From NCBI GenBank assembly GCA_964624065.1, contig CAZUWF010000003.1, forward strand, positions 102,988-166,987: a stretch of 64,000 nucleotides of DNA, given 5' to 3'. The position numbers were made by a program, and so were the translations under genes. Shown here in pieces: positions 8,414 to 15,931 of this stretch. The notes under the pieces were generated by a model. That model made no database searches and was not told the DNA's origin. It saw nothing but the letters and a program-made list of their open reading frames with translations. Source of the DNA: UBA7960 sp964624065 (GTDB lineage Bacteria; Bacteroidota; Bacteroidia; Bacteroidales; UBA7960). Numbering within the stretch: position 1 is the stretch's first letter; the number at the start of each line of letters is the position of its first letter.

Positions 8414-11179
8414 TTATACGGGTATTTCTCTTTCTACCAGCTTCATGTAGCTCGCTGCTTCGGTGGCGGCGCATCCTGCCGAGAGGATCGAATCGGGAAT
8501 GTCTCGTGGACCGGCAACCGTTCCAGCCATGAAAACACCTTCAATGGAAGTGCGGGAAGGGCTGACAAGTTCATCAACCTGTTTCACGTAATTTAGTTCG
8601 TCCAGCTCAAGGGTTTGCTTTTTGAAACTGCTTGCAATCTCATTGTTTGGTAATGCACCAATTGACAAAACTACAAGGTCATGTTTTGCTTCCTTTAGCT
8701 TGCCAGTAGTTACATCTTCGTACCTCAAAACAAGGTCGCCACTACCGTCTTCCTTTTCATTGATTTGTGCAATCTTACCCTTGATCATATTAACTCCCAT
8801 CCGTTTTGATTGCTGCATGAATTCTTCGTAACCCTTGCCGAATGCGCGAAGGTCTATGTAGTAAATGGTAATGTCGGCAAGGGGTAGGGCACCCATCAAA
8901 AGCTGCGCCTGCTTTATGGAATACATGCAGCAAACCTGTGAGCAAATTGGATTATTGGTGCATTCGCTGCTACAAGGTCTGCTGTTTTCGATTGACACAT
9001 CGCGCGAGCCGGTGCAAAGCACGTAGGCTACGTTGCTTGGAACCTTTCCATCGCCAGGTCTCAAAACGTTGTTGAATGGTCTTGTTGGGGCAATTAGCCT
9101 TTCCATTTGAAGGGCGTCAATCACGTTGGGATAAGTGCCAAATCCATACTCTTTTTTTCCCGACGGTGGAAATAACCTAAAGCCTGAGGCCAAGATTACC
9201 GACCTGACGTCAACGTCGTGGATTTCGGTTTTTTGGGAGAAGTCAATGGCTTCGGCCGGGCAAGCGGCGATGCATTGGTGACATTCGCGACAGTTGCTGC
9301 AATCGAGGCACCTGCTTGTGCTATCGAGAACCTCGACCTCGGTAAAGGTGCTTTCAACTTCATCAAAATCTTTTATGCGCACGGCAGGGTCGCGGTGCGC
9401 CTGTTTTGTTTGTGGCTTGAATTGAATGTTGGGACGGCTCAAAACCTTTGCGGTATCAACCGCAGGCAGCTTGTCCCCAGCTTCGTAATCTTCGATGTTT
9501 AGGCCTGCCAGGAACTTATCGATGTAAAATGCCGCCTTCTTTCCCAGTCCGGCTGCTTCGATGATTGTTGAGGCTCCAGTAACAGAGTCGCCGCCTGCAA
9601 AAACATAGGCGAGTGATGTTTGAAGGGTTTTTTCGTTTACTACAATGGTGCCGTTTTTGTTGAGGTTTAGCTCGCTTTCGAAAACATCGGTTGAGGGGTT
9701 AAGTCCCACCGCCTCGATAACCCAATCTACTTTCTCTGTGTATTCGGAACCTTTAACTTGAACCGGTCTCCTCCTACCACTTTCATCGGGTTGGCCAAGT
9801 TCCATCTTAGCCAGGGTTACCCCTTCAAGTTGCCCGTTTTTGCCCAAGAATCTTATTGGATTTCGCAGGAGCAATAGCTTTACACCCTCTTCTTCCGCCT
9901 CTTTTATTTCGGGGGCAAAGCAAGGCATTTCTTCACGGCTACGGCGGTAAACCACCGTAACTTCGGCCGCACCGAGACGCACCGAGGTCCTGGCGGCATC
10001 AATTGCTGTGTTTCCACCACCGATAACCATAACTCGCTTGCCCTTTAGCGCGTTGGTTTTCTCTTGTATGGAGTCACGCAAAAAGTCGAGGCACGAGACC
10101 ACCCCGTTCAATTCCTGCCCTTCTATGTTTAGCTTTGTGGTTTTGTGGGTTCCCACAGCAACGAATACCGCATCGAACCCATCTTTTTTCAACTTTTCTA
10201 TACTTTCTACCTTGTGGTTTACCACAGTTTGGACTCCAAGGGATGTTACGTTTTTTACATCCCTTTCAACAATGTTTTTCGGAAGCCTGAACTCGGGCAG
10301 GCTCAAACTCAACATTCCTCCCAGAATGGGAGCCGCCTCAAAAATTTTAACCTGATGACCTTTTAAGGCCAAGTGGTAGGAGGCTGTCAATCCTGATGGC
10401 CCTGAGCCGATTACTGCAATTTTCTTACCTGTTGGTTCTTTCTTTTTAACTGCTGGTGGTTCGGGATACTTTTGGTAAAAATGGTCTGCGAAGAAACGTT
10501 TGGTTTTGCGTATGTCAACCGTGCCCTCGAGCAGGCTACGGGTGCATGACGACTGGCAAGGCGCGTAGCAAGCCCTCCCGAGGCTGCCCGGAATAGGAAT
10601 GTCTTCCATGTGCAGCTTCATGGCCTCATCGTACTGGCCGTTTCGAACCAACGAAACATAACCGTAAGCCTTTGTACCCCCGGGGCATCCGCCAATGCAA
10701 GGTGCGGAGGTGTCTTGCCTGTCTATGTTGGCAATTCGCGGGTTTGCAAGGTTGAATGGTATGTAAGCCACCTTGCGAGCCGAAAGGTTCAGGTTGTAAT
10801 CATCGGGTCTTACCTCTGGGCATACTATTTCGCAACTTTCGCACCCCGTGCAATTTTCGGCAATCACGTACCTTGGCTTCTTAATTGCTCTTACCTTGAA
10901 GCCCGATTCGGTTTTTTCCACCTCTTCAACAGTGCTGTTAAGCATTGTGGTAATATTTGGATGCCTGGCTGTTTCCGACATTTTCGGGGTGGTAATGCAG
11001 GCTCCGCAGTCGAGGGTTGGAAAAACCTTGCTCAATTGAATCATTTTTCCACCAATCGACAACTGCTTTTCTACCAGAAGCACTTTGTAATCCATTTGGG
11101 CAAGGTTGAGAGCCGCCTCTTGTCCGGCCACACCGCCGCCAATCACCAGGGCGTCAAATTTTGTCTTTTTTGTCAGCAT
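8414..11179 (-). CDS. HdrA split by an inserted GltD-like NAD(P)H:FAD module (921 aa fusion)
   Basis: Domains in order: an HdrA N-terminal part with FAD motif GGGVAG (14-19) and [4Fe-4S] cysteines C110/C113/C116/C120; then about residues 155-570 resembling the small subunit of glutamate synthase, with cysteines CIGGC (161-165) and CYAPCQSSC (204-212), a second FAD motif GSGPSG (258-263) and an NAD(P)-binding motif GGGNTAIDAART (387-398); then a cysteine cluster CLDCSNCRECHQC (624-636) with C640; then the HdrA C-terminal part with C722, C736, C740, C746 and the CSQVCC signature (746-751). The protein therefore has two FAD sites, one nucleotide site and several Fe-S clusters, and could pass electrons between NAD(P)H and the Hdr/Qmo chain, possibly by bifurcation. 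The last point is inference. Confidence 0.85.
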   Translation of the reverse strand: MLTKKTKFDALVIGGGVAGQEAALNLAQMDYKVLLVEKQLSIGGKMIQLSKVFPTLDCGACITTPKMSETARHPNITTMLNSTVEEVEKTESGFKVRAIKKPRYVIAENCTGCESCEIVCPEVRPDDYNLNLSARKVAYIPFNLANPRIANIDRQDTSAPCIGGCPGGTKAYGYVSLVRNGQYDEAMKLHMEDIPIPGSLGRACYAPCQSSCTRSLLEGTVDIRKTKRFFADHFYQKYPEPPAVKKKEPTGKKIAVIGSGPSGLTASYHLALKGHQVKIFEAAPILGGMLSLSLPEFRLPKNIVERDVKNVTSLGVQTVVNHKVESIEKLKKDGFDAVFVAVGTHKTTKLNIEGQELNGVVSCLDFLRDSIQEKTNALKGKRVMVIGGGNTAIDAARTSVRLGAAEVTVVYRRSREEMPCFAPEIKEAEEEGVKLLLLRNPIRFLGKNGQLEGVTLAKMELGQPDESGRRRPVQVKGSEYTEKVDWVIEAVGLNPSTDVFESELNLNKNGTIVVNEKTLQTSLAYVFAGGDSVTGASTIIEAAGLGKKAAFYIDKFLAGLNIEDYEAGDKLPAVDTAKVLSRPNIQFKPQTKQAHRDPAVRIKDFDEVESTFTEVEVLDSTSRCLDCSNCRECHQCIAACPAEAIDFSQKTEIHDVDVRSVILASGFRLFPPSGKKEYGFGTYPNVIDALQMERLIAPTRPFNNVLRPGDGKVPSNVAYVLCTGSRDVSIENSRPCSSECTNNPICSQVCCMYSIKQAQLLMGALPLADITIYYIDLRAFGKGYEEFMQQSKRMGVNMIKGKIAQINEKEDGSGDLVLRYEDVTTGKLKEAKHDLVVLSIGALPNNEIASSFKKQTLELDELNYVKQVDELVSPSRTSIEGVFMAGTVAGPRDIPDSILSAGCAATEAASYMKLVEREIPV

Positions 11180-11196
11180 TCTGTGTTCCTGTTAGA

Positions 11197-11640
11197 TTAG
11201 TTATCAATTGCCTTAATCCCGCCTGCCATTTCTGTTTCAATATCGCCCAGCTCGAGCAATATTTCGCTGAAGGCCTCCATATGTCCGGCAAACGGAACCG
11301 CGCAAACAGAGCAAATGGCTGCCATTCTGATCCGCTTCGGACTAATGTTGTTCTGTTTCATTATAGCCTGAGATCGGGTAATGATATCGTTTGTGAAATC
11401 AGGACATTTATGGCTGTATGAGCATTCATGACCATCGGCGGCAATGAAAACACCATCGAATTTTTGCTTGAAAGCGTGCATGATCCACCTTGTTTTTATA
11501 CCTGAGGAGCAGGGCAGGTTGATCACGTAAACTGACGGTGAATAGTGTACCTTGCGCAAACCTGCCAGGTCTATTCCGGGATCAGAAATCTTATCGGTCG
11601 AAAAAACCAATATTCTGGGTTTATAACTTTTGTCGGCCAT
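11197..11640 (-). CDS. MvhD/FlpD-like iron-sulfur protein (hydrogenase iron-sulfur subunit family)
   Basis: The 147-residue protein has the cysteine pattern of MvhD/FlpD, a small [2Fe-2S] subunit that docks an electron donor onto HdrA: a CSSG motif early, CSYSHKC in the middle and CSVC near residue 110. In QmoB this domain is fused to the C-terminus of an HdrA unit; here it is a separate gene 17 bases upstream of the HdrA/GltD fusion. It probably bridges the two HdrA-like proteins or connects the NAD(P)H module to them. No hydrogenase gene lies in the window, so the family name should not be read as hydrogenase function. Confidence 0.85.
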   Translation of the reverse strand: MADKSYKPRILVFSTDKISDPGIDLAGLRKVHYSPSVYVINLPCSSGIKTRWIMHAFKQKFDGVFIAADGHECSYSHKCPDFTNDIITRSQAIMKQNNISPKRIRMAAICSVCAVPFAGHMEAFSEILLELGDIETEMAGGIKAIDN

Positions 11641-11703
11641 AATGCTTGTTTATGAAATGAACTATTGTCGATAATCAGAATGGAAGCCAGAAACTGCTTG
11701 CAA

Positions 11704-11955
11704 TTAAGCTTTTCTAAGGTACAGCCGCGAAAAACTGTCCTCGTCAACAAAGCCAAGAAACTCGTGATCCATCTTTTGGCACCATTTGGGTATGTCTCTT
11801 TTTGTCCCGGCATCGGCCGAGAGTACCTCCATCACCTCGCCCGATTCAATGTCGCCAATTCCTTGTTTTGCTGCCAGTAGTGGTCCTGGGCAGGCTGTTC
11901 CTCTTGCGTCGATTTGTTTTGCTACTGTTAGTGCTTTTAATTCTTGGGATGTCAT
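11704..11955 (-). CDS. TusA-family sulfur carrier protein (second copy in the operon)
   Basis: The 83-residue protein carries the TusA signature with the persulfide-forming cysteine in CPGP (C22) and the second conserved segment IPKWC (C59). TusA proteins hold sulfane sulfur as a persulfide and pass it between sulfurtransferases in the cytoplasm. There is no signal peptide. It sits between a DsrE-family gene and the MvhD-like gene, the arrangement expected if it delivers sulfur to or from the Hdr/Qmo-like complex. It differs clearly from the TusA at 17658-17894 (CPMP motif), so the two copies probably serve different partners. Confidence 0.9.
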   Translation of the reverse strand: MTSQELKALTVAKQIDARGTACPGPLLAAKQGIGDIESGEVMEVLSADAGTKRDIPKWCQKMDHEFLGFVDEDSFSRLYLRKA

Positions 11956-11987
11956 TTTTTGTTTTTTTAGTTTGAAAACTTGTTTTT

Positions 11988-12401
11988 TTAGACCAAAAAG
12001 TGGACGTCGGCTTCTTTTACCGCATCAATATATTCGCCAATTCCGATGATATCGTCAACCATATCAATGAAATCTTCGATCTTTGAGCCTCCCCAAATTC
12101 GGCCGGCAAGGCTGCAAACGTAAATTTTTACGTTTGTCATCTCCCTGGCCATTTCGAAGTACTCCTTCCAGGTAGGGCTGTTTAGTTCCTTGAGCTTGTC
12201 AATGCAGGCTTGAAGGTTTTCGTTGTCTTCGCTAAGGTACTCCCTGCCGTTTTCGTTACCTTTTACAAACCATTGAGCCGCTTTTAGGTGAACGTAAACT
12301 TCCACATCCATATCTTCGGCTGCGGCCCCGCTTAGCAAAACACCAGCGAAGGTTAGCTTGTCAAGCCCACCCGAAAACAATCCTATACACATTTTTGCCA
12401 T
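11988..12401 (-). CDS. DsrE-family sulfur-transfer protein
   Basis: The 137-residue cytoplasmic protein has the DsrE-fold pattern: an N-terminal beta strand and glycine loop (GLFSGGLDKLTFAG), the acidic AAAEDMDVEVYV segment, and a conserved cysteine late in the fold (C96 in IYVCSLAG). C5 and C66 are additional cysteines. DsrE proteins accept persulfide sulfur from TusA or rhodanese in sulfur-oxidising and sulfur-trafficking pathways. It lies directly upstream of a tusA gene and downstream of periplasmic rhodanese genes. There are no DsrF or DsrH partners, so this is a DsrE2/DsrE3-like single protein, not the DsrEFH hexamer. Confidence 0.82.
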   Translation of the reverse strand: MAKMCIGLFSGGLDKLTFAGVLLSGAAAEDMDVEVYVHLKAAQWFVKGNENGREYLSEDNENLQACIDKLKELNSPTWKEYFEMAREMTNVKIYVCSLAGRIWGGSKIEDFIDMVDDIIGIGEYIDAVKEADVHFLV

Positions 12402-12426
12402 TTTACTGAAATTTAATTGTTGTCAT

Positions 12427-12927
12427 TTAATCTCCACATCCACCTGATGCCTTTTGTGTGGGTGCGCTAGCTTGTTGAGAACCTGACCCTACTTCAACCT
12501 TTTCGGGAAAAGAAAGCTGCCAGTTTTCAAATCCTCCTTCAAGCACCCTTACATCGCCATATTTCATTAGCCTTAGGTTTTTTGCCGAAAGGGCCGATCG
12601 TTGATGGGTGTTGCTGTATAGCACCACGGTTTGTCTCCTGTTCGAAAGAAGTTTCGAGAACTCCAGGGTTCCCCTTGGAATGTTTATTGCTCCAGGAATA
12701 TGCCCTGCTTCAAACTCCTCGGGTTCTCGCACATCTATTACTGATAATGGTGCCGTGCCCAATTCCATCAATTGGTTCACCTCTTCGGCCACAACAAAAT
12801 CAACGTCTTTCAATGCGGCTTCGAGCATAGTATTTGTGTTGCTGTAAACGGTTTTGTCTGGATTGAAGCATCCGGACAACACAAATGTCAAGATAACCGC
12901 CGACAGGATTAAATTTAGATTTTTCAT
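12427..12927 (-). CDS. Rhodanese-fold lipoprotein with Cys-to-Ser active site and C-terminal GGCGD arm
   Basis: This 166-residue protein starts with a lipoprotein signal (lipobox LSGC, C20) and has one rhodanese domain (residues about 45-140: VIDVREPEEFEAGHIPGAINIP, later VLEGGFENW). The loop that normally holds the catalytic cysteine reads YSNTHQRS, with S105 in the cysteine position, so classical persulfide chemistry is not expected there. After a low-complexity Ser/Gln/Ala linker the protein ends in SGGCGD with C164, the only cysteine left after lipidation. A Gly-Gly-Cys-Gly tail on a flexible linker resembles the sulfur-binding arm of SoxY (GGCGG). I infer a membrane-anchored carrier that is loaded by another rhodanese. 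Confidence 0.85.
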   Translation of the reverse strand: MKNLNLILSAVILTFVLSGCFNPDKTVYSNTNTMLEAALKDVDFVVAEEVNQLMELGTAPLSVIDVREPEEFEAGHIPGAINIPRGTLEFSKLLSNRRQTVVLYSNTHQRSALSAKNLRLMKYGDVRVLEGGFENWQLSFPEKVEVGSGSQQASAPTQKASGGCGD

Positions 12928-12947
12928 CTTGTCAAGATTTTGAAGAC

Positions 12948-13766
12948 CTATTTTGTTTTATACTCGTTCCAGCCCCCGTCGTATATCTTAATGTTACGAT
13001 AGCCAAGACCCTTCAAAGCAAGGTAAACAGTGCCCGTTCGCGCACTAGAAGTACAATAAAGAATTATCTCCTTATCTTTGACGATCTTGCTGTCTGCCAA
13101 AACTTTTTCGATTTCAGCTTTGGTTTTCAGCTGAGATTTTGCTTCGTTAATGAAGCTTTTGTTTTCCACATTAATTGAACCAGGGATGTTGCCAGCCTTG
13201 TGTTCGTTAGGTGCCGAAACATCGATAATTATGGTGCCGGGATTATTTAGCTTCCCATTTACATAAGCGTATTCGACAAATATTGACGGCTTCAACTTTG
13301 GAGTTAAGGTTATGGGCGTGGGGGTTACGGGGTTCCGCCCTACCGCCCCACGGGCTTCCCTCCAAGCCGTCATATGACCATCAAGAATCTTGACCTTATT
13401 GTACCCGAGATAGTCGAGCACCCAATACAGGTAGGTTGAGTAAACATACCTTCCATTGTCGTAGATAATTATGGTTTTTGCAGGATCCACTCCCTTCGTG
13501 CCAAGGACTTTTGCAAGCTCGGCAGGGCTATTGAGCAAACCTTCAATTGTTCCGGGCTTGCATAGGGCTTTGTATTCGATGTTAACCGCATTTTGAATGT
13601 GCACTTTTGCAAAGTCTTGCGCGCTTACGGTGGCAACAAAAACAGTGTTGGCATCGCCAACCAGCTTAACTGCATCACGGGCAGAAATTATGTCAAACTG
13701 AGCATTTGCCGAGGCAAGGGCCAACACCAAGATTATTGTGTTTCCAAATTTTCTTAAATTGTCCAT
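12948..13766 (-). CDS. Periplasmic two-domain sulfurtransferase (thiosulfate sulfurtransferase type)
   Basis: The 272-residue protein has a signal peptide (hydrophobic residues about 9-22, ending ANAQ) and two rhodanese domains. The first (about 25-140) has an aspartate, D103, where the catalytic cysteine would be (IIYDNGRYVYS), as usual for the inactive N-terminal domain. The second (about 160-270) has C238 in LYCTSSARTG. Such enzymes move sulfane sulfur from thiosulfate or a mercaptan to an acceptor. The CTSSAR loop differs from the CRxGxT loops of well-known thiosulfate and 3-mercaptopyruvate sulfurtransferases, so the donor is uncertain. The next gene downstream starts 20 bases away. Confidence 0.87.
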   Translation of the reverse strand: MDNLRKFGNTIILVLALASANAQFDIISARDAVKLVGDANTVFVATVSAQDFAKVHIQNAVNIEYKALCKPGTIEGLLNSPAELAKVLGTKGVDPAKTIIIYDNGRYVYSTYLYWVLDYLGYNKVKILDGHMTAWREARGAVGRNPVTPTPITLTPKLKPSIFVEYAYVNGKLNNPGTIIIDVSAPNEHKAGNIPGSINVENKSFINEAKSQLKTKAEIEKVLADSKIVKDKEIILYCTSSARTGTVYLALKGLGYRNIKIYDGGWNEYKTK

Positions 13767-13778
13767 TTCAAAAATCGA

Positions 13779-14798
13779 TTAAAATTTTGCTTGCAATTGA
13801 ACCACAAAACGGTCATTATTTATCTCAGTGGGTTTTTCTGCCTTGTACAGGTAGTTGACTTGCAATCTCGTCCAATCGTTGAAGAAGTAGTTTAGGCCGA
13901 AAGTCATAGTGCTTTCCTTGTAGTTTTGGTCGTTACCCGAGTCGAAGAAATCAAATTTAAAAACCGGTTCAACGTTCCATTTTGTTTTGTATGAAACTGC
14001 CGCCCATCCACCATTTCTTTCTTCTCCAAGTACAATGAGCTCGCCCCCGCATCCACCGCCTAGGTCCCTGTTGTAGTCGCCCTTGTCGTAAATGTACTCG
14101 CCCATCAACGAAAACCCTTGGTATTGAGCCTTAAGTTCGGCACCAATTGTTGTGCGGGTGTCGGTATTGTTGTTGTACGAAGGGTACGAGCCGCGAAAGC
14201 TACCTCCAACTTGGACAAAGTCAAGTGGCCTGAACAACACTCTTGCCACCAAATCCTTTTTTTGGTTGTTGTCAAAGCGCTTCAAGCCACTTCCGTTCAT
14301 TATGCCCAATTGATACTGCAGTTTAGTGGAGTTGTCACCCCCCATAAAAACCAAACCGAAATCGCGAAACGGCGCCACGGTTTGCAACACTGCGGTAGAG
14401 CGGAAAATTGTTGGCATATCGTTACAGGCAAGGTTGGTCTCAAATCCGAAAGGAGTTTTGAAGGTACCCACCGAAACCCTGGCCCATTTAAACCTGTTGT
14501 AAGAAATGAAGGCATCCAGCAGGTAGGGGTTGTTGTTAGCGTCCAAGAATGGGCTTAGCTCAACAACGGCATAAAAGGAAAAGTCGTAGGGGATTGCTCC
14601 CTGAACGCCAAGCCTAACCCTTTCGAAAGAAAAGGAAGTTGTAGTTTTCGGGTCTTTTACCACCGCATCAAATTGAGATTGTATGAACCCAAACACCGTA
14701 ACGCCTTCTTCCGAGGGTGCGTCTCCGCACCCTTGTGCCGAAATTCTCGGTACTGCAAAGGCCGAAAGCAAGAGTATAACCAGCAGTGTTTTTTTCAT
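13779..14798 (-). CDS. Outer-membrane beta-barrel porin (phosphate-selective porin O/P-like) with unusual cysteines
   Basis: The 339-residue protein has a clear signal peptide (MKKTLLVILLLSAFAVP, cleaved near ISAQ). It then shows alternating amphipathic strands and ends in a phenylalanine (VVQLQAKF), as outer-membrane barrels do. Strand patterns such as ARVSVGTFKTPFG resemble OprO/OprP-type porins. The upstream ATG at 14831 is possible, but the one at 14798 gives a normal signal peptide. Three cysteine sites are notable for a porin: QGCGDAPSE at the mature N-terminus, NLACND, and GGGCGGE in a predicted loop. The Gly-Cys-Gly context resembles the GGCGD tails of the two rhodanese lipoproteins in the same operon. 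The likely role is entry of a sulfur compound into the periplasm. Confidence 0.8.
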   Translation of the reverse strand: MKKTLLVILLLSAFAVPRISAQGCGDAPSEEGVTVFGFIQSQFDAVVKDPKTTTSFSFERVRLGVQGAIPYDFSFYAVVELSPFLDANNNPYLLDAFISYNRFKWARVSVGTFKTPFGFETNLACNDMPTIFRSTAVLQTVAPFRDFGLVFMGGDNSTKLQYQLGIMNGSGLKRFDNNQKKDLVARVLFRPLDFVQVGGSFRGSYPSYNNNTDTRTTIGAELKAQYQGFSLMGEYIYDKGDYNRDLGGGCGGELIVLGEERNGGWAAVSYKTKWNVEPVFKFDFFDSGNDQNYKESTMTFGLNYFFNDWTRLQVNYLYKAEKPTEINNDRFVVQLQAKF

Positions 14799-14876
14799 TT
14801 TTCGAAGGGAATTTAAAATGTTATGCTGCAAATTTATTGGTTAAAAAAGGGGGGGGCGTTAATATGGCCCATTGAT

Positions 14877-15842
14877 TTAATTGGTTACGAAGGGTAGGTT
14901 TCTTGGCACTTCTGTACCGTGACCCCAACGATTTTCGGTCCAAGTTGAACTGGAGTGGTTAAGCTTGTTCATGCCAAACACCATACTGTGGGCATTGTAT
15001 CCAATTACCCTCAAAAAGGCAGAAACCGCTCCTGATGTTTGACCTGTATAGCAGTAAGTTACAACTGATTTTGCTGGGTTATTAAACTTAACCGTGTTAT
15101 CGCCAACAAGCATTGGGCGTATTCTGAAAGATCCGGCAATGTGTCCGAAACCCAAAAAATGATTTTCGGGGAAGTAGTTGTTAATAAAGTAGTTTGAAGG
15201 GTTGGCAAGCACCGCTTCTGGAGTTACGCTTTTGAATCCTTCGGCCAATACTGCTGCAACTCTGTTATTTAGAATTGTGGCCGGATCAGTGGAGTTGGAG
15301 GTAAATGTTGGGCTTGGATAGGTTAAATTTGTTGGTGCGGCGGCGGTAGACCAGTTGGCATGACCAGCTGAAATATTGCCAGTTAGGCTGTTCCATCCTC
15401 TGGGGTGGTTTGCAAATGTTGTATGCCAGGAGCTCATTCCCCACTTTAACGCTTGGGCTGTTAAATATCCTCTAAGTCTTAGTAGGCCTACCAAATAAGT
15501 TGCCTGGTTGCCAGAATAACAAACGACCAAAATTGGTTTGTCAGCAATGGCTGCCTCTGCCAGAACGTTGTTCCAGGCCACGTTTTTGGCGCCCTGAATT
15601 CTTCCTTGTGCAAAATCGGCGGGATCCCGAACGTCAATAATGTACCTTCCACTTAAATTGCCATCAGCGGGAGGCATTATTACAAAGCCGCTAATAATTG
15701 TGTTGATGTCGAGGTTTTGAGCAACCAAATAGTCTGTTAATGCTTTTTGCGCATCAAATGTAGGGCCCTCGTCTTTACATCCGGTGAAAACAAAAGTTGC
15801 CACCAGGATGATTGTTAAAAAACTTGCTTTTAATTTTTTCAT
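14877..15842 (-). CDS. Two-domain rhodanese-like lipoprotein with two intact active-site cysteines
   Basis: The 321-residue protein has a lipoprotein signal (FVFTGC, C22) and two rhodanese-like halves. The first contains YIIDVRDPADFAQGRIQGA and the active-site loop VVCYSGNQ (C108). The second contains GHIAGSFRI and the loop TYCYTGQTSG (C264). Both halves keep the cysteine, unlike classical two-domain sulfurtransferases in which the first half is inactive. The start at 15842 is chosen because the ATG directly precedes the signal peptide; the frame is open to 15914. It is an envelope sulfurtransferase or sulfur carrier; the substrate is unknown. Confidence 0.83.
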   Translation of the reverse strand: MKKLKASFLTIILVATFVFTGCKDEGPTFDAQKALTDYLVAQNLDINTIISGFVIMPPADGNLSGRYIIDVRDPADFAQGRIQGAKNVAWNNVLAEAAIADKPILVVCYSGNQATYLVGLLRLRGYLTAQALKWGMSSWHTTFANHPRGWNSLTGNISAGHANWSTAAAPTNLTYPSPTFTSNSTDPATILNNRVAAVLAEGFKSVTPEAVLANPSNYFINNYFPENHFLGFGHIAGSFRIRPMLVGDNTVKFNNPAKSVVTYCYTGQTSGAVSAFLRVIGYNAHSMVFGMNKLNHSSSTWTENRWGHGTEVPRNLPFVTN

Positions 15843-15931
15843 TTTAGTAGGTTTTAGGTTGGGTTCGTAAATTTTTTTGTGTTGGCTTGGAAATTCGCAG
15901 AACCCTTTAATCAAATCTCCTCGCTGTTTTT

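Noticed and set aside
10610..11200. 196-codon plus-strand ORF opposite the HdrA/GltD fusion gene
   Set aside because: It is the antisense of a strongly supported gene, rich in Cys, His and Trp, without domain features.
11197..11640. Reading the MvhD-like gene as evidence for a hydrogenase
   Set aside because: No hydrogenase large or small subunit is present in the window; MvhD/FlpD domains also occur in Qmo and formate or NADH-linked Hdr complexes.
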